Counted from the stretch's first letter, positions 24,510 to 36,018 are shown. The stretch: DNA of 64,000 nt from Pseudomonas sp. FP2309 (GCF_030687575.1 NZ_CP117439.1:620001-684000), one strand, 5' to 3'. The notes: generated from the sequence alone by a model not told the origin. Made by a program: numbers and translations.

Positions 24510-24597
24510 CTGTGGGAGGGGCTTGCCCCCGATGCCGGTGTGTCAGCCCCGATGCTCAGCTGATCCTACGCAATCGGCGGCAAGCCCCCGCCCACAG
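24510..24597. repeat. Large REP-like inverted repeat between binding protein and permease genes
   Basis: Arms CTGTGGGAGGGGCTTGCCCC and GGCAAGCCCCCGCCCACAG face each other across about 45 bases. In this position it may stabilise the upstream mRNA and raise binding-protein yield over the permease genes, a common role for such hairpins. Confidence 0.75.
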
Positions 24598-24687
24598 GGG
24601 GACCATGTTCTGATCAAGATCTGTCTTTTCCTCCAGAAGCGCCGCACACCCACCGGTGTGCAGGTGCTCACCGCGTGAGATTGCGTT

Positions 24688-25602
24688 ATGGATGGTATTT
24701 TCCTGCAGCAACTGGTCAACGGCCTGACCCTCGGGTCGGTCTATGGCCTGATCGCCATCGGCTACACAATGGTCTATGGCATCATTGGCATGATCAACTT
24801 CGCCCACGGCGAGGTTTATATGATTTCCGCTTACCTCGCGGCGATCAGTCTGGCACTGCTGGCTTACTTCGGCATCGAATCCTTCCCGCTGCTCATACTC
24901 GGCACCTTGATCTTCACCGTCGTCGTCACCGGCGTGTACGGTTGGGTCATTGAGCGTGTCGCCTACAAACCGTTGCGTAACTCCACCCGACTGGCTCCGC
25001 TGATCAGCGCCATCGGTATCTCCCTGATCCTGCAGAACTACGCGCAGATCGCCCAGGGCGCCAAGCAACAAGGTATTCCGACCCTGCTGGCCGGGGCCTG
25101 GCGTGTCGATATCGGCAGCGGGTTCGTCCAGCTCACCTACACCAAAGTGTTCATCCTGGTCGCCGCCTTCGCCGGCATGGCCTTGCTGACTTACATCATC
25201 AAGTACACCAAGCTCGGACGCATGTGCCGCGCCACCCAGCAAGACCGCAAGATGGCCTCAATCCTGGGAATCAACACCGACCGCGTGATCTCCTACGTGT
25301 TCGTCATCGGTGCCGCCATGGCCGCACTGGCCGGCGTACTGATCACGCTCAACTACGGCACCTTTGACTTCTATGCCGGCTTCATCATCGGCATCAAGGC
25401 GTTTACCGCAGCGGTACTCGGCGGCATCGGCTCCCTGCCTGGGGCGATGTTGGGCGGGATCATCCTCGGTATCTCCGAGTCGTTGTTCTCGGGGTTGATC
25501 AACTCTGACTACAAAGACGTGTTCAGTTTCTCCCTGCTGGTGGTGATTCTGATTTTCCGTCCCCAGGGCCTGCTTGGTCGCCCACTCGTGGCGAAGGTGT
25601 AA
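24688..25602 (+). CDS. Branched-chain amino acid ABC transporter permease LivH-like
   Basis: 304 residues, eight or so hydrophobic helices, beginning MDGIFLQQLVNGLTLGSVYGLIAIGYTMVYGIIGMINFAHGE-type sequence, the LivH/BraD signature. The conserved EAA-like loop ATQQDRKMASILGIN and the glycine-rich AAVLGGIGSLPGAMLGG near the C-terminus are present. It pairs with the following LivM-like permease, which starts three bases after its stop. Confidence 0.92.
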   Translation: MDGIFLQQLVNGLTLGSVYGLIAIGYTMVYGIIGMINFAHGEVYMISAYLAAISLALLAYFGIESFPLLILGTLIFTVVVTGVYGWVIERVAYKPLRNSTRLAPLISAIGISLILQNYAQIAQGAKQQGIPTLLAGAWRVDIGSGFVQLTYTKVFILVAAFAGMALLTYIIKYTKLGRMCRATQQDRKMASILGINTDRVISYVFVIGAAMAALAGVLITLNYGTFDFYAGFIIGIKAFTAAVLGGIGSLPGAMLGGIILGISESLFSGLINSDYKDVFSFSLLVVILIFRPQGLLGRPLVAKV

Positions 25603-25604
25603 AC

Positions 25605-26878
<1,274 letters not shown>

Positions 26879-26882
<4 letters not shown>

Positions 26883-27754
26883 GCAAGGAAGTCGTCCTCT
26901 GCGTGGAACACCTGATGATGCACTTCGGTGGCATCAAGGCCTTGAGCGATGTGAGCCTCAAGGTCGAACGCAACTCGATCTTCGCCCTGATCGGCCCCAA
27001 CGGCGCCGGCAAGACCACGGTGTTCAACTGCCTCACCGGGTTTTACAAAGCCAGTGGCGGCAAGATCCAGCTCAACGTGCGCGGCAAGCAAACCGACGTG
27101 ATCCAACTGTTGGGCGAGCGCTTCCAGGCCACCGACTTCGTGTCGCCGAAGAGCTTCCTCAGCCGCGTGTACTACAAGATGTTCGGCGGCACCCATCTGG
27201 TCAACCGTGCAGGTTTGGCGCGGACTTTCCAGAACATTCGCCTGTTCAAGGAAATGTCGGTGGTGGAGAACCTGCTGGTGGCCCAACACATGTGGGTCAA
27301 CCGCAACATGCTGGCGGGCATCCTCAACACCAAGGGCTACCGCAAGGCCGAAAGCGATGCACTGGACTGCGCCTTCTACTGGCTGGAAGTGGTGGACCTG
27401 GTGGACTGCGCCAACCGCCTGGCCGGTGAGCTTTCCTACGGCCAGCAGCGCCGTCTGGAGATCGCCCGCGCCATGTGCACGCGGCCGCAGATCATCTGCC
27501 TGGACGAACCGGCAGCCGGCCTCAACCCTCAGGAAACCGAAGCCCTCAGTGCGATGATTCGCCTGCTGCGCGACGAACACGACCTCACGGTGGTGCTGAT
27601 CGAACACGACATGGGCATGGTGATGAGTATTTCCGACCACATCGTGGTGCTGGACCACGGCAACGTGATCGCCGAGGGCGGGCCGGAGGCGATCCGCAAC
27701 GACCCGAAAGTGATTGCCGCCTACCTGGGCGCTGACGAAGAGGAGCTGGTATGA
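26879..27754 (+). CDS. Branched-chain amino acid ABC transporter ATPase LivG-like, with an insertion
   Basis: 291 residues against about 255 for typical LivG/BraF. Walker A is GPNGAGKT (39-46), the signature is LSYGQQRRLEIARAM, Walker B ends ICLDEPAAGLNP. The extra length is an insertion between about residues 68 and 105 (from VRGKQTDVIQLLGERF to YYKMFGGTHLVNR), just before the ARTFQNIRLF Q-loop. The insertion is in the region that contacts the permease coupling helices. Its function is unknown. Overlaps both neighbours by four bases. Confidence 0.9.
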
Positions 27755-28467
27755 GTGCACCTATCCTCGAAATGAAAGACCTGGACGTGTTCTATGGCCC
27801 GATCCAGGCCCTGAAAAAAGTCTCGCTGCACATCAACGAAGGTGAAACCGTCAGCCTGATCGGCTCCAACGGCGCGGGCAAATCCACGCTGCTGATGTCG
27901 ATCTTCGGTCAGCCGCGGGCCGAGTCGGGGCAGATCCTCTACAACGGCGTCGAGATTACCCACAAGTCCTCCCACTACATCGCTTCCAACGGCATCGCGC
28001 AGTCGCCGGAAGGGCGGCGGGTGTTCCCTGACATGACTGTCGAGGAAAACCTGTTGATGGGCACCATCCCCATTGGCGACAAGTTCGCCGCCGAGGACAT
28101 GCAGCGCATGTTCGAGCTGTTCCCACGGCTCAAGGAGCGGCGTAACCAGCGCGCCATGACCATGTCCGGTGGTGAGCAGCAAATGCTCGCCATCGCCCGT
28201 GCGCTGATGAGCCGGCCCAAGCTGTTGCTGCTGGACGAGCCGAGCCTGGGGCTGGCACCGATTGTGGTCAAGCAGATCTTTTCCACCCTGCGCGAGCTGG
28301 CAGCCACCGGCATGACCATCTTCCTGGTGGAGCAGAACGCCAACCACGCCCTGCGCTTGTCGGACCGGGCTTACGTGATGGTCAACGGCGAGATCCGCCT
28401 GACAGGCACCGGCAAAGAGTTGCTGGTGAACGAAGAGGTGCGTAACGCCTACCTGGGCGGGCACTGA
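27751..28467 (+). CDS. Branched-chain amino acid ABC transporter ATPase LivF-like
   Basis: 238 residues, normal LivF length. Walker A GSNGAGKST, Q-loop region AQSPEGRRVFPDMTVEENL, signature MSGGEQQMLAIARALM, Walker B LLLLDEPSLGLAP. It forms the ATPase heterodimer with the preceding LivG-like subunit and ends the operon, followed at once by a terminator-like hairpin. Confidence 0.93.
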   Translation: MSAPILEMKDLDVFYGPIQALKKVSLHINEGETVSLIGSNGAGKSTLLMSIFGQPRAESGQILYNGVEITHKSSHYIASNGIAQSPEGRRVFPDMTVEENLLMGTIPIGDKFAAEDMQRMFELFPRLKERRNQRAMTMSGGEQQMLAIARALMSRPKLLLLDEPSLGLAPIVVKQIFSTLRELAATGMTIFLVEQNANHALRLSDRAYVMVNGEIRLTGTGKELLVNEEVRNAYLGGH

Positions 28468-28484
28468 TCTAAAACGCAGGATCC

Positions 28485-28516
28485 CTGTGGGAGGGCCCCC
28501 TCCCACAGTTGTTTTT
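28485..28516 (+). terminator. Terminator of the liv-like operon
   Basis: Perfect 11-base stem CTGTGGGAGGG / CCCTCCCACAG with a two-base loop, followed by TTGTTTTTG. It starts 18 bases after the livF-like stop. Confidence 0.7.
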
Positions 28517-29950
<1,434 letters not shown>

Positions 29951-29955
29951 TTTTT

Positions 29956-29999
29956 GTAGTGAGCGAGCTTGCCCCGCGCGGGGCAAGCCCGCTCACCAC
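29956..29999. repeat. REP-like hairpin between convergent genes
   Basis: GTAGTGAGCGAGCTTGCCCC and GGGGCAAGCCCGCTCACCAC form an almost perfect stem with a CGCG centre. It could terminate both the dehydrogenase and the epimerase transcripts. Confidence 0.75.
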
Positions 30000-30067
30000 C
30001 GGGGGAGGACGGTGAGGGGCCAAAGGATGCAATGAGTGCAGGGCGTGCTCGCAAAAGGCTCTGACCC

Positions 30068-31177
30068 TCAGCCGAGATGCTCGATCAATCCCTGATAACA
30101 GGTCGCCAAGTGATACGGCGTGGTCGACGGCATGTCCCGTCGGCTCACGGCGCCCTTGGCGTCCAGGCATTCGTGCCAGCCTTTGTCGTGCAGGAAGTTG
30201 TTTTGCAGTGCCAGCAATTGACGTTGCAATACCGCTTCGCTGCCGGGACGCAGGGTCAAGGCCCGCAGGTATTCTGCCTGGGCCCAGATGCGTTGAGTGC
30301 CGTCGCGCACGCTGCCGTCGAGGGCGAGCATGCCGCTGACCGCACCGCTTAACTTATCCACACCCTTTTGCTCGGCGTAGGCAAATGCCCGGTTCAGCGA
30401 GGCATGCAGCGGCGTACCGCGCAGCACATTCGAGGATTCCAGCAAAAAGAACCATTCGAACTGGTGTCCCGGCTCGAACCAGTTATCCACCGCGCCCAGT
30501 GGTTTTTCCATCATCACGCCGTGCTGGCGGTCGATGAAGCGCTTTTGCAGTGCGCTGGCCAAGTCCAGCAACGTGTCCCGCGTGACGGCGTCTTCACGCA
30601 CGGCCAGTGTGGCGAGGAAGCCTTCGGCAAGGTGCATCAGTGGGTTCTGCAAAGGGCCGGACTTGAGGGACGACCAGTTGCGTTCCAGCACCGCTTCGTA
30701 CAGACCGTCGCCCGTGGCGAAGCGTTCGGCAACCACGGCAAGCGCGGCATTGAGCACCGATTCCACCAACGGCTCACGCACCTTGGCCCAGTAGTGGGCA
30801 CAGGCAAAGATGATGAAGGCGTGGGTGTAGAGGTCTTTGCGTTTATCCAGCGGCTGCCCGGCCGGGTCGATGCTGTAGAACCAGCCGCCGTGCTCGGCGT
30901 CGTGGAAGTGCTGCTGCAGGGAACGGAACAACGCTGTCGCGCGGGCTTCGGCGAAGGTCGCACCGGGCTCGCCGATCAGGCTGGCGAACAGGTACAACTG
31001 CCGGGCGCAGGCCATGGCGCGGTAGCGTTGCGGGGGCAACGGCTGGTGATCGGCGCCCAGTGCCTCATACGGCAGCGCCAACTCGGCGTTCCAGCCTGGC
31101 CCCTGCCAGAGCGGCACGATCAGGCTGTGGAAGTGCGTGAGCACGGTATTCAAGGAAGGCGGGGAAGCGATGGGCAT
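30068..31177 (-). CDS. AGE family epimerase/isomerase
   Basis: 369 residues forming the (alpha/alpha)6 barrel of N-acylglucosamine 2-epimerase relatives. Family motifs: RKDLYTHAF, NPLMHLAEGFL, EPGHQFEWFFLL and RIWAQAEYLRAL, which carry the catalytic His and Arg/Glu residues. It most likely interconverts aldose and ketose sugars (mannose/fructose-type isomerase), though sulfoquinovose isomerase or cellobiose epimerase relatives share these motifs. The start at 31177 lacks a strong ribosome binding site. It is not in an operon with sugar genes, so the substrate remains open. Confidence 0.85.
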   Translation of the reverse strand: MPIASPPSLNTVLTHFHSLIVPLWQGPGWNAELALPYEALGADHQPLPPQRYRAMACARQLYLFASLIGEPGATFAEARATALFRSLQQHFHDAEHGGWFYSIDPAGQPLDKRKDLYTHAFIIFACAHYWAKVREPLVESVLNAALAVVAERFATGDGLYEAVLERNWSSLKSGPLQNPLMHLAEGFLATLAVREDAVTRDTLLDLASALQKRFIDRQHGVMMEKPLGAVDNWFEPGHQFEWFFLLESSNVLRGTPLHASLNRAFAYAEQKGVDKLSGAVSGMLALDGSVRDGTQRIWAQAEYLRALTLRPGSEAVLQRQLLALQNNFLHDKGWHECLDAKGAVSRRDMPSTTPYHLATCYQGLIEHLG

Positions 31178-31246
31178 TGGCTGGCGTCGTCACGGCTGGG
31201 GCGTAGGCGCGCATGGTAGCAGAGGGGCAGCTTTAAGTTGTGAGCT

Positions 31247-31297
31247 GCAAGCGGCAAGTAAGAGCCGTTCGGTTTTTACTCGCCGCTTGTCGCTTGC
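31247..31297. repeat. Inverted repeat after hupE, possible terminator
   Basis: GCAAGCGGCAAGTAA and TTTACTCGCCGCTTG..CTTGC form an imperfect hairpin between the hupE stop and the epimerase start. A related element occurs at 52683 in the urease operon. Confidence 0.5.
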
Positions 31298-31302
31298 GAC
31301 GG

Positions 31303-31875
31303 TCAGCTGGCGAGCAGCCACACCCCAGTCGCCGCCGAAGCTGCCCCGGCAATTCTCACCAGCGGCGCGGCAGCTGTCGGCAGGAAGCGCACCAGCGCAT
31401 AACCGGCCGCATGCAGCGCAGCTGTCGCGCCGACAAACCCGGCCGCATATGCCCAAGGGCTGGACATGTCCGGCAACTCCAGGCCATGGGCCACACCGTG
31501 GAAAAGTGCAAACAGCGCCGTCGCACCCACGGCCATAAACAGCGGCGGCCGCACCGCCAATGCCACGGCCAGGCCCAGGGCCAGCACCGACGCGGCGATC
31601 CCGCTTTCCAGTGCCGGCAGCGCCAGGCCTTCAAAACCCAGCACGCCGCCGATCAGCATGGTGCCAACGAAGGTGCACGGCAGCGCCCAGCGGGCCGCGC
31701 CTTTTTGCTGCGCCGCCCACAGGCCGACCGCAAGCATGGCCAGCAAATGGTCGATACCGCCCAGCGGATGGCTGATCCCGGCTATCAGGCCGTTGTCGCC
31801 GTGGCCAGGGTGAGCGAAAGCCAGAGCCGGAGTGAGCAGCAGCGCAGCGGCGGCCAAGAGTTTATTGAGGGTCAT
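31303..31875 (-). CDS. HupE/UreJ family membrane protein, probable nickel permease
   Basis: 190 residues with a signal-like first helix ending ALAFA, then HPGHGDNGLIAG and a second metal-ligand motif HPLGGIDHLLAML, the HupE/UreJ signature. Six hydrophobic helices follow, including a later HGVAHGLELP segment. The family imports nickel for urease or hydrogenase. It is the last gene after ureE-ureF-ureG, 22 bases downstream of ureG, so its job is almost certainly to supply nickel to urease. Confidence 0.9.
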   Translation of the reverse strand: MTLNKLLAAAALLLTPALAFAHPGHGDNGLIAGISHPLGGIDHLLAMLAVGLWAAQQKGAARWALPCTFVGTMLIGGVLGFEGLALPALESGIAASVLALGLAVALAVRPPLFMAVGATALFALFHGVAHGLELPDMSSPWAYAAGFVGATAALHAAGYALVRFLPTAAAPLVRIAGAASAATGVWLLAS

Positions 31876-31897
31876 AAACAGGTTCCTTTTGGAGTGA

Positions 31898-32512
31898 TCA
31901 GGCGGCGGTCAGCAGGCCTTGGCGTTCAATGAAGGCAACAATGTCGTCCAGGCCCACGCCGGTTTTCTGGTTGCTGAAGACAAAAGGTTTACCGTTGCGC
32001 ATGCGCTGGGTGTCGCTGTTCATCAGCTCCAGCGAGGCGCCGACCAGAGGCGCGAGGTCGATCTTATTGATCACCAGCAGGTCGGATTTGCAGATGCCGG
32101 GGCCGCCTTTGCGCGGCAGTTTGTCGCCGGCGGACACGTCGATCACGTAGATAGTCAGGTCCGACAACTCGGGGCTGAAGGTGGCCGACAAGTTGTCCCC
32201 GCCGGACTCCACCAGGATCAGGTCCAGGCCGGGGAAGCGGCGGTTGAGCTGGTCCACCGCTTCCAGGTTGATCGAGGCGTCTTCACGAATGGCCGTGTGC
32301 GGGCAGCCGCCGGTTTCCACGCCGATGATACGCTCGGGCGCCAGAGCCTCGTTGCGGACCAGGAAGTCGGCGTCCTCACGGGTATAGATGTCGTTGGTGA
32401 CCACCGCCAGGTTGTAGCGGTCGCGCAGTGCGAGGCACAGGGCCAGGGTCAGGGCGGTCTTGCCGGAGCCGACCGGGCCGCCGATGCCGACGCGCAGGGG
32501 TTGTGTGTTCAT
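31898..32512 (-). CDS. ureG: Urease accessory GTPase UreG
   Basis: 204 residues, standard length. P-loop GPVGSGKT near the N-terminus, the metal-binding CPH motif in [15 protein letters not shown], the [15 protein letters not shown] switch region and the guanine-specificity NKID. UreG uses GTP to deliver nickel to the UreABC apoenzyme together with UreD, UreF and UreE. It lies 12 bases after ureF. Confidence 0.97.
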   Translation of the reverse strand: MNTQPLRVGIGGPVGSGKTALTLALCLALRDRYNLAVVTNDIYTREDADFLVRNEALAPERIIGVETGGCPHTAIREDASINLEAVDQLNRRFPGLDLILVESGGDNLSATFSPELSDLTIYVIDVSAGDKLPRKGGPGICKSDLLVINKIDLAPLVGASLELMNSDTQRMRNGKPFVFSNQKTGVGLDDIVAFIERQGLLTAA

Positions 32513-32524
32513 GTGGTGTTTCTC

Positions 32525-33199
32525 CTAGGAACGGAACAGGCGGCTGTACTGGCGCTCATGGGCCATGCATGCCAGGGACAGGCCGAACGCGGCGCTGCCG
32601 ACAGTGTTGGGGGTGACGCGGCCGGCGTCCTGCTGGGCCTGCTGCAGCAGCGGCAGCAGTTCGCTGGTCAGGCGTTGGGCGGCTTGCTGGCCCAGGGGCA
32701 GAGTTTTCATCAGCACGGCCAATTGGTTTTCCAGCCAGCTCCACAACCAGGCGGCGAGGGCGTCGTCGGGGCTGATCTGCCAGGCGCGAGCCGCCAGGGC
32801 CCAGCCCAGCGCCAGATGGGGTTCGCTGCGTTGTTCGAGGAAGGCACGGGCGGCGCTGTCCAGCTCCGGCAGGCCGTTGAGCAACTGCTGCAGCGAATAG
32901 CCCATCTGCCGGCTTTCCTGATACAGCTCGCGGGTTTCGCGGCTGGCCTGGTGTGCTTCGCATAATTGCGCCAGCGTCGGCCAATCCTGCTCGGCAGCGG
33001 CGCGGCAATGGGCGAGCAACAGCGGCGCCTCGAAGCGTGCGAGGTTGAGCCGTAACTGGTCGCTGATCCAGCGGCGAGCGCTGGCTGCATCACTGACGCG
33101 ACCATTGTCCACGGCCATTTCCAGGCCCTGTGAATAGCTGTAGCCGCCAATCGGCAATTGCGGACTGGCCAGACGCAGCAGCGCCCAGGCTGGGTTCAT
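32525..33199 (-). CDS. ureF: Urease accessory protein UreF
   Basis: 224 residues. All-helical UreF signature: [24 protein letters not shown] at the N-terminus and the C-terminal [25 protein letters not shown] tail (here [18 protein letters not shown]). UreF bridges UreD and UreG and is needed for nickel insertion. Its start overlaps the ureE stop by four bases. Confidence 0.95.
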   Translation of the reverse strand: MNPAWALLRLASPQLPIGGYSYSQGLEMAVDNGRVSDAASARRWISDQLRLNLARFEAPLLLAHCRAAAEQDWPTLAQLCEAHQASRETRELYQESRQMGYSLQQLLNGLPELDSAARAFLEQRSEPHLALGWALAARAWQISPDDALAAWLWSWLENQLAVLMKTLPLGQQAAQRLTSELLPLLQQAQQDAGRVTPNTVGSAAFGLSLACMAHERQYSRLFRS

Positions 33200-33696
33200 A
33201 GACGCACGCCGAACTGGTGCAGCTTGGGCGGGTAATTGAAGTCCTCATCGCCGTGACGCGAATGGTGGTGACCACCGCCATAGGCACCGTGTTCCGGCTG
33301 GAACGGTGCTTCAAGGCTTTCGGTGTGGGCGCCCAGTTGTTCGAGCATGGCCTTGAGCACGTAGTCATCGAGCAAGCGTAACCAGCCATCGCCGACCTGC
33401 AACGCCACATGGCGGTTGCCCAGGTGATAGGCGGCGCGGGTCAGTTCGAAGGCGCTGGCGCAGGTGACGTGCAGCAGTTGTTCAGGCCGGGCGCACACGC
33501 GTACGACACGTCCGTCTTCGGCCTGTAGGAATTCGCCATCGTGCAGCGGTGGCTGGCCGCGCTCCAGGAACAGGCCGACGTCTTCGCCGTCGGCACTGAA
33601 ACAGCGCAGGCGGCTTTTGCTGCGTGCCTCGAAATTCAGCAGCAACTCGGCGGCCCAGAGGGCCTGGGGGGCGATTCGGCGGTGGATCACCAGCAT
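33196..33696 (-). CDS. ureE: Urease accessory metallochaperone UreE
   Basis: 166 residues. The peptide-binding N-terminal domain is followed by the nickel-binding C-terminal domain with [22 protein letters not shown], and a short His-rich tail ([14 protein letters not shown]) that can bind nickel. UreE brings nickel to the UreDFG complex. It is the first gene of ureE-ureF-ureG-hupE, and a sigma-54 promoter with NtrC dyad lies just upstream. Confidence 0.95.
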   Translation of the reverse strand: MLVIHRRIAPQALWAAELLLNFEARSKSRLRCFSADGEDVGLFLERGQPPLHDGEFLQAEDGRVVRVCARPEQLLHVTCASAFELTRAAYHLGNRHVALQVGDGWLRLLDDYVLKAMLEQLGAHTESLEAPFQPEHGAYGGGHHHSRHGDEDFNYPPKLHQFGVRL

Positions 33697-33732
33697 CAGA
33701 AAGCTTCCAGCTATGAGCGATACAACCGCTAG

Positions 33733-33749
33733 AGCAAGGGGCTTGCCAA
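33733..33749 (-). promoter_or_regulatory. Sigma-54 promoter of ureEFG-hupE
   Basis: On the minus strand TTGGCAA-GCCCC-TTGCT has correct spacing; GG at -24 and GC at -12 are intact and only the C of GGCAC is changed to A. The predicted start would leave about 25 bases before the ureE ATG. Confidence 0.6.
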
Positions 33750-33826
33750 CCCCGTCGGTGAGTAGGAATTACCTGTAGGCAGGCACTCCAATGCCACTAA
33801 ACAGGGCGTCGCTGAATGGCTGCTGC

Positions 33827-33841
33827 GCACCAAATTGGTGC
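33827..33841. promoter_or_regulatory. NtrC-type dyad upstream of ureE
   Basis: GCACC-AAATT-GGTGC is a perfect match to the NtrC dyad, about 80 bases upstream of the -24 element. A weaker partner (TTTGGTG ... GCGCACC) follows immediately. Confidence 0.7.
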
Positions 33842-33973
33842 TGTTTGGTGTTTCGCGCACCTGCTGTGAGCGCTTTCGGATTTGTCCTACGCCATATAGC
33901 GATTCGACTTTCATCGCGTTACGCGTGCATTCATTAGGCTTTGCGCCGTGTGTCATTCACTGCGACGTTTATC

Positions 33974-34468
33974 ATGTTTAAGTTATTTTGTTGCCTGGCC
34001 ATTGGCGGTCTGGTCCTCGCGGCTCCAACCGCCTCAGCCAACGTTTCGGCGGCGGCGACCGCTGGCACTGCCCGGCAGTCGTCCATCAGCCATGTGATCG
34101 ATCGCGCCCACGCGTTGATCGGCACGCCCTACAAGGGCGGCGGTACCTCCGTGGAGCAAGGGTTTGATTGCAGCAGTTTCCTGGTCTATCTGTTCAAGAC
34201 CGAAGCCAATATCCGTTTGCCGCGCACGACAGCGGCGATGCACCGATCGAGTGCCACGACAGTGCAGCCAGAGGCGCTCAAGCCTGGCGATGCGGTGTTC
34301 TTCAAGGGCAATGGGCGCGGCCGGGTCAGTCATGTCGGCCTTTATATAGGCAACGGCCAATTTATCCATTCGCCCAGCACCGGCAAGCGTGTGCGCATCG
34401 ACTCGTTGAGTAACCGCTACTGGAAAAAACACTACACCGGCGCCAAGCGCTTTCATCCTGGGGCGTGA
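33974..34468 (+). CDS. NlpC/P60 family cell-wall hydrolase
   Basis: 164 residues from ATG 33974, giving a signal peptide (MFKLFCCLAIGGLVLAAPTASA). The NlpC/P60 catalytic residues are Cys66 in GFDCSSFLVYLF, His120 in VSHVGLYIG and His132 in FIHSPS. Members cleave peptide cross-links in peptidoglycan. An NtrC dyad used by ureE also lies upstream of this gene, but there is no forward sigma-54 promoter. Five bases separate its stop from that of the convergent regulator. Confidence 0.9.
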   Translation: MFKLFCCLAIGGLVLAAPTASANVSAAATAGTARQSSISHVIDRAHALIGTPYKGGGTSVEQGFDCSSFLVYLFKTEANIRLPRTTAAMHRSSATTVQPEALKPGDAVFFKGNGRGRVSHVGLYIGNGQFIHSPSTGKRVRIDSLSNRYWKKHYTGAKRFHPGA

Positions 34469-34473
34469 TTGGC

Positions 34474-35106
34474 TTATTCGGTGCTGCCCAGGCCTTGCCA
34501 GTGCTTGAGGCCGATAAAGATAAAGCGCAATTGTTGGGTGATCTTGGCCTGGGGCGTGAGGTGTGCCGGCAGCGCCTGGGCCGGTGGGTCGATGATGTCG
34601 GGGAGGGTGGCGAACACGCTTTTCACGATCAGGTCGGCCATCACATGCAGGCCTTCGGGGTCCAGGTGCTGCAATTTGGGCATCAGCGTCAGGTCGGCCG
34701 CCAGGTCGCGGGTGATGTCTTCGCGCAGAGCTCCGATGGCTTGGCGCACCGCCAGGCAACCGCCATATTGTTCGCGGGCCAGGAACAGGAATTGCGAACG
34801 GTTGGCCGACACCACATCAAGAAAGATCCGCACGGAGGCATCGATAATGCCGCCCATCACGAATTCGTTGTGACGCACCAGTCGAATGGTGGCGCGAAAG
34901 GTCTGACCGACTTCACTTACCAGCACCAGGCCAAGTTGGTCCATATCGGCAAAGTGGCGATAGAACCCGGTGGGAACAATGCCGGCCGTCTTGGCCACTT
35001 CGCGCAGGCTCAAGCTGCCAAACCCACGGCCACACTCCATCAGATGGCGGGCAGCGTCCATCAGGGCGAGGCGGGTCTGTTGCTTCTGTTCGGCGCGGGG
35101 CAGCAT
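34474..35106 (-). CDS. desT: TetR family regulator, DesT/FabR-like
   Basis: 210 residues from ATG 35106 (MLPRAEQKQQTR), the length of P. aeruginosa DesT; upstream in-frame codons give an unlikely extension. The HTH reads FGSLSLREVAKTAGIVPTGFYRHF, very close to FabR/DesT, which sense the unsaturated/saturated acyl-CoA ratio and control fatty-acid desaturation. In P. aeruginosa desT also neighbours ureE, supporting the name. Unlike there, the desaturase genes it represses are not adjacent here. The gene is convergent with the NlpC/P60 gene. Confidence 0.75.
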   Translation of the reverse strand: MLPRAEQKQQTRLALMDAARHLMECGRGFGSLSLREVAKTAGIVPTGFYRHFADMDQLGLVLVSEVGQTFRATIRLVRHNEFVMGGIIDASVRIFLDVVSANRSQFLFLAREQYGGCLAVRQAIGALREDITRDLAADLTLMPKLQHLDPEGLHVMADLIVKSVFATLPDIIDPPAQALPAHLTPQAKITQQLRFIFIGLKHWQGLGSTE

Positions 35107-35212
35107 GGGCGGGTGAGCTTTGTCGGCAAGTACAGCGAAGCACTCTAGCAAAACCGCTTCGTTGGCGTCGAACTTGGCGGGAGACGTTGCGTGACCGGTG
35201 CTACAAAAAGTC

Positions 35213-35245
35213 AAAAGCCCGATCGACGGATCGGGCTTTTTTCTG
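35213..35245 (-). terminator. Rho-independent terminator downstream of the repeat protein gene
   Basis: Perfect 12-base stem AAAAGCCCGATC / GATCGGGCTTTT, four-base loop, flanked by T-rich and A-rich tracts so it can work in either direction. Confidence 0.85.
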
Positions 35246-35258
35246 GGTCACCACAGGC

Positions 35259-35672
35259 TTAGCTCTGTGCTTGATGCAGTTCTTGCAAACGATCAGCACC
35301 GCCTTCAGCGATACCCTGGGCGTAGGCACGGTCGTTGGCTTGTTCAGAACCGCCTTCGGCCACGGCATTGCGTTCTTGCAGACGATCAGCGCCACCTTCA
35401 ACCAGGCCTTTCTGTTCCAGGCGATTGCGGCCGTTTTCGGTCAGGCCTTCGGTGTAAGCGCGTTCGTTGGCACGCTGCGAACCATTTTCGGCAACGGCGC
35501 CCTTGGCGTAGTCGCGGTTTTCGTCTTCCTGCGAACCGCTGCGGGCCAGGGTTTGGCTCAAATGCACGGCGTCGGCTTTGACTTGTGGGGTAACCTGTTC
35601 GGCTGCTGGCAGGGCAAAAGCACTGGAAGCCAGGATAGACAACAGGGCGGTAGCGAGTATTTGGCGTTTCAT
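35259..35672 (-). CDS. Secreted repeat protein of unknown function
   Basis: 137 residues from ATG 35672 (GGAG upstream). A Sec signal (MKRQILATALLSILASSAFALPAA) is followed by a hydrophilic region made of imperfect repeats of about 13-20 residues: ENGSQRANERAYTEGL, ENGRNRLEQKGLVEGG, ADRLQERNAVAEGG, SEQANDRAYAQGIAEGG, ADRLQELHQ. The alternation of (Q/D)RL(Q/E) and RAY..G(L/I) units suggests a periodic helical or extended periplasmic protein. I have a vague recollection that similar Pseudomonas genes are labelled phage infection protein, which I cannot confirm. It has its own terminator. Confidence 0.75.
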   Translation of the reverse strand: MKRQILATALLSILASSAFALPAAEQVTPQVKADAVHLSQTLARSGSQEDENRDYAKGAVAENGSQRANERAYTEGLTENGRNRLEQKGLVEGGADRLQERNAVAEGGSEQANDRAYAQGIAEGGADRLQELHQAQS

Positions 35673-36018
35673 GATCGGTTGCTCCTTGGGAGGGCGATAA
35701 AGTGGGTACGGGGCTAATGCTACTCTCGATAAGTCGATATAAAAGTTCATAAACACAATGGTAATAATCAACGGAATTGATTGTTCGTCGCGGGGGCTCT
35801 AGCACGCGCCTCTCAAGCACGCGGTTTTGCACCGAGGTGGGTATTTTCGACACGAACCTGGGTAACAATGGTGCGTCGTCGATGATCGAATCTGTCTGGA
35901 TGATCAGAAAAATGGCTTTTTGCGACTAAATTGGCGGCGGGGTTAAACCCGCAGGCGGTTTGCCAGTCGTACCCTTATGAGCTGGAGTTCAGCTAGTCGT
36001 GTTGAGGAGTTCTGTGCA
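35673..36018. other. Intergenic region between divergent genes
   Basis: 346 bases without a gene. It should hold divergent promoters for the secreted repeat protein and AsmA. A GCGGG..CCCGC hairpin lies at about 35938-35953; GAGGAG at 36004-36009 serves the AsmA start. No further signal is recognised. Confidence 0.5.
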
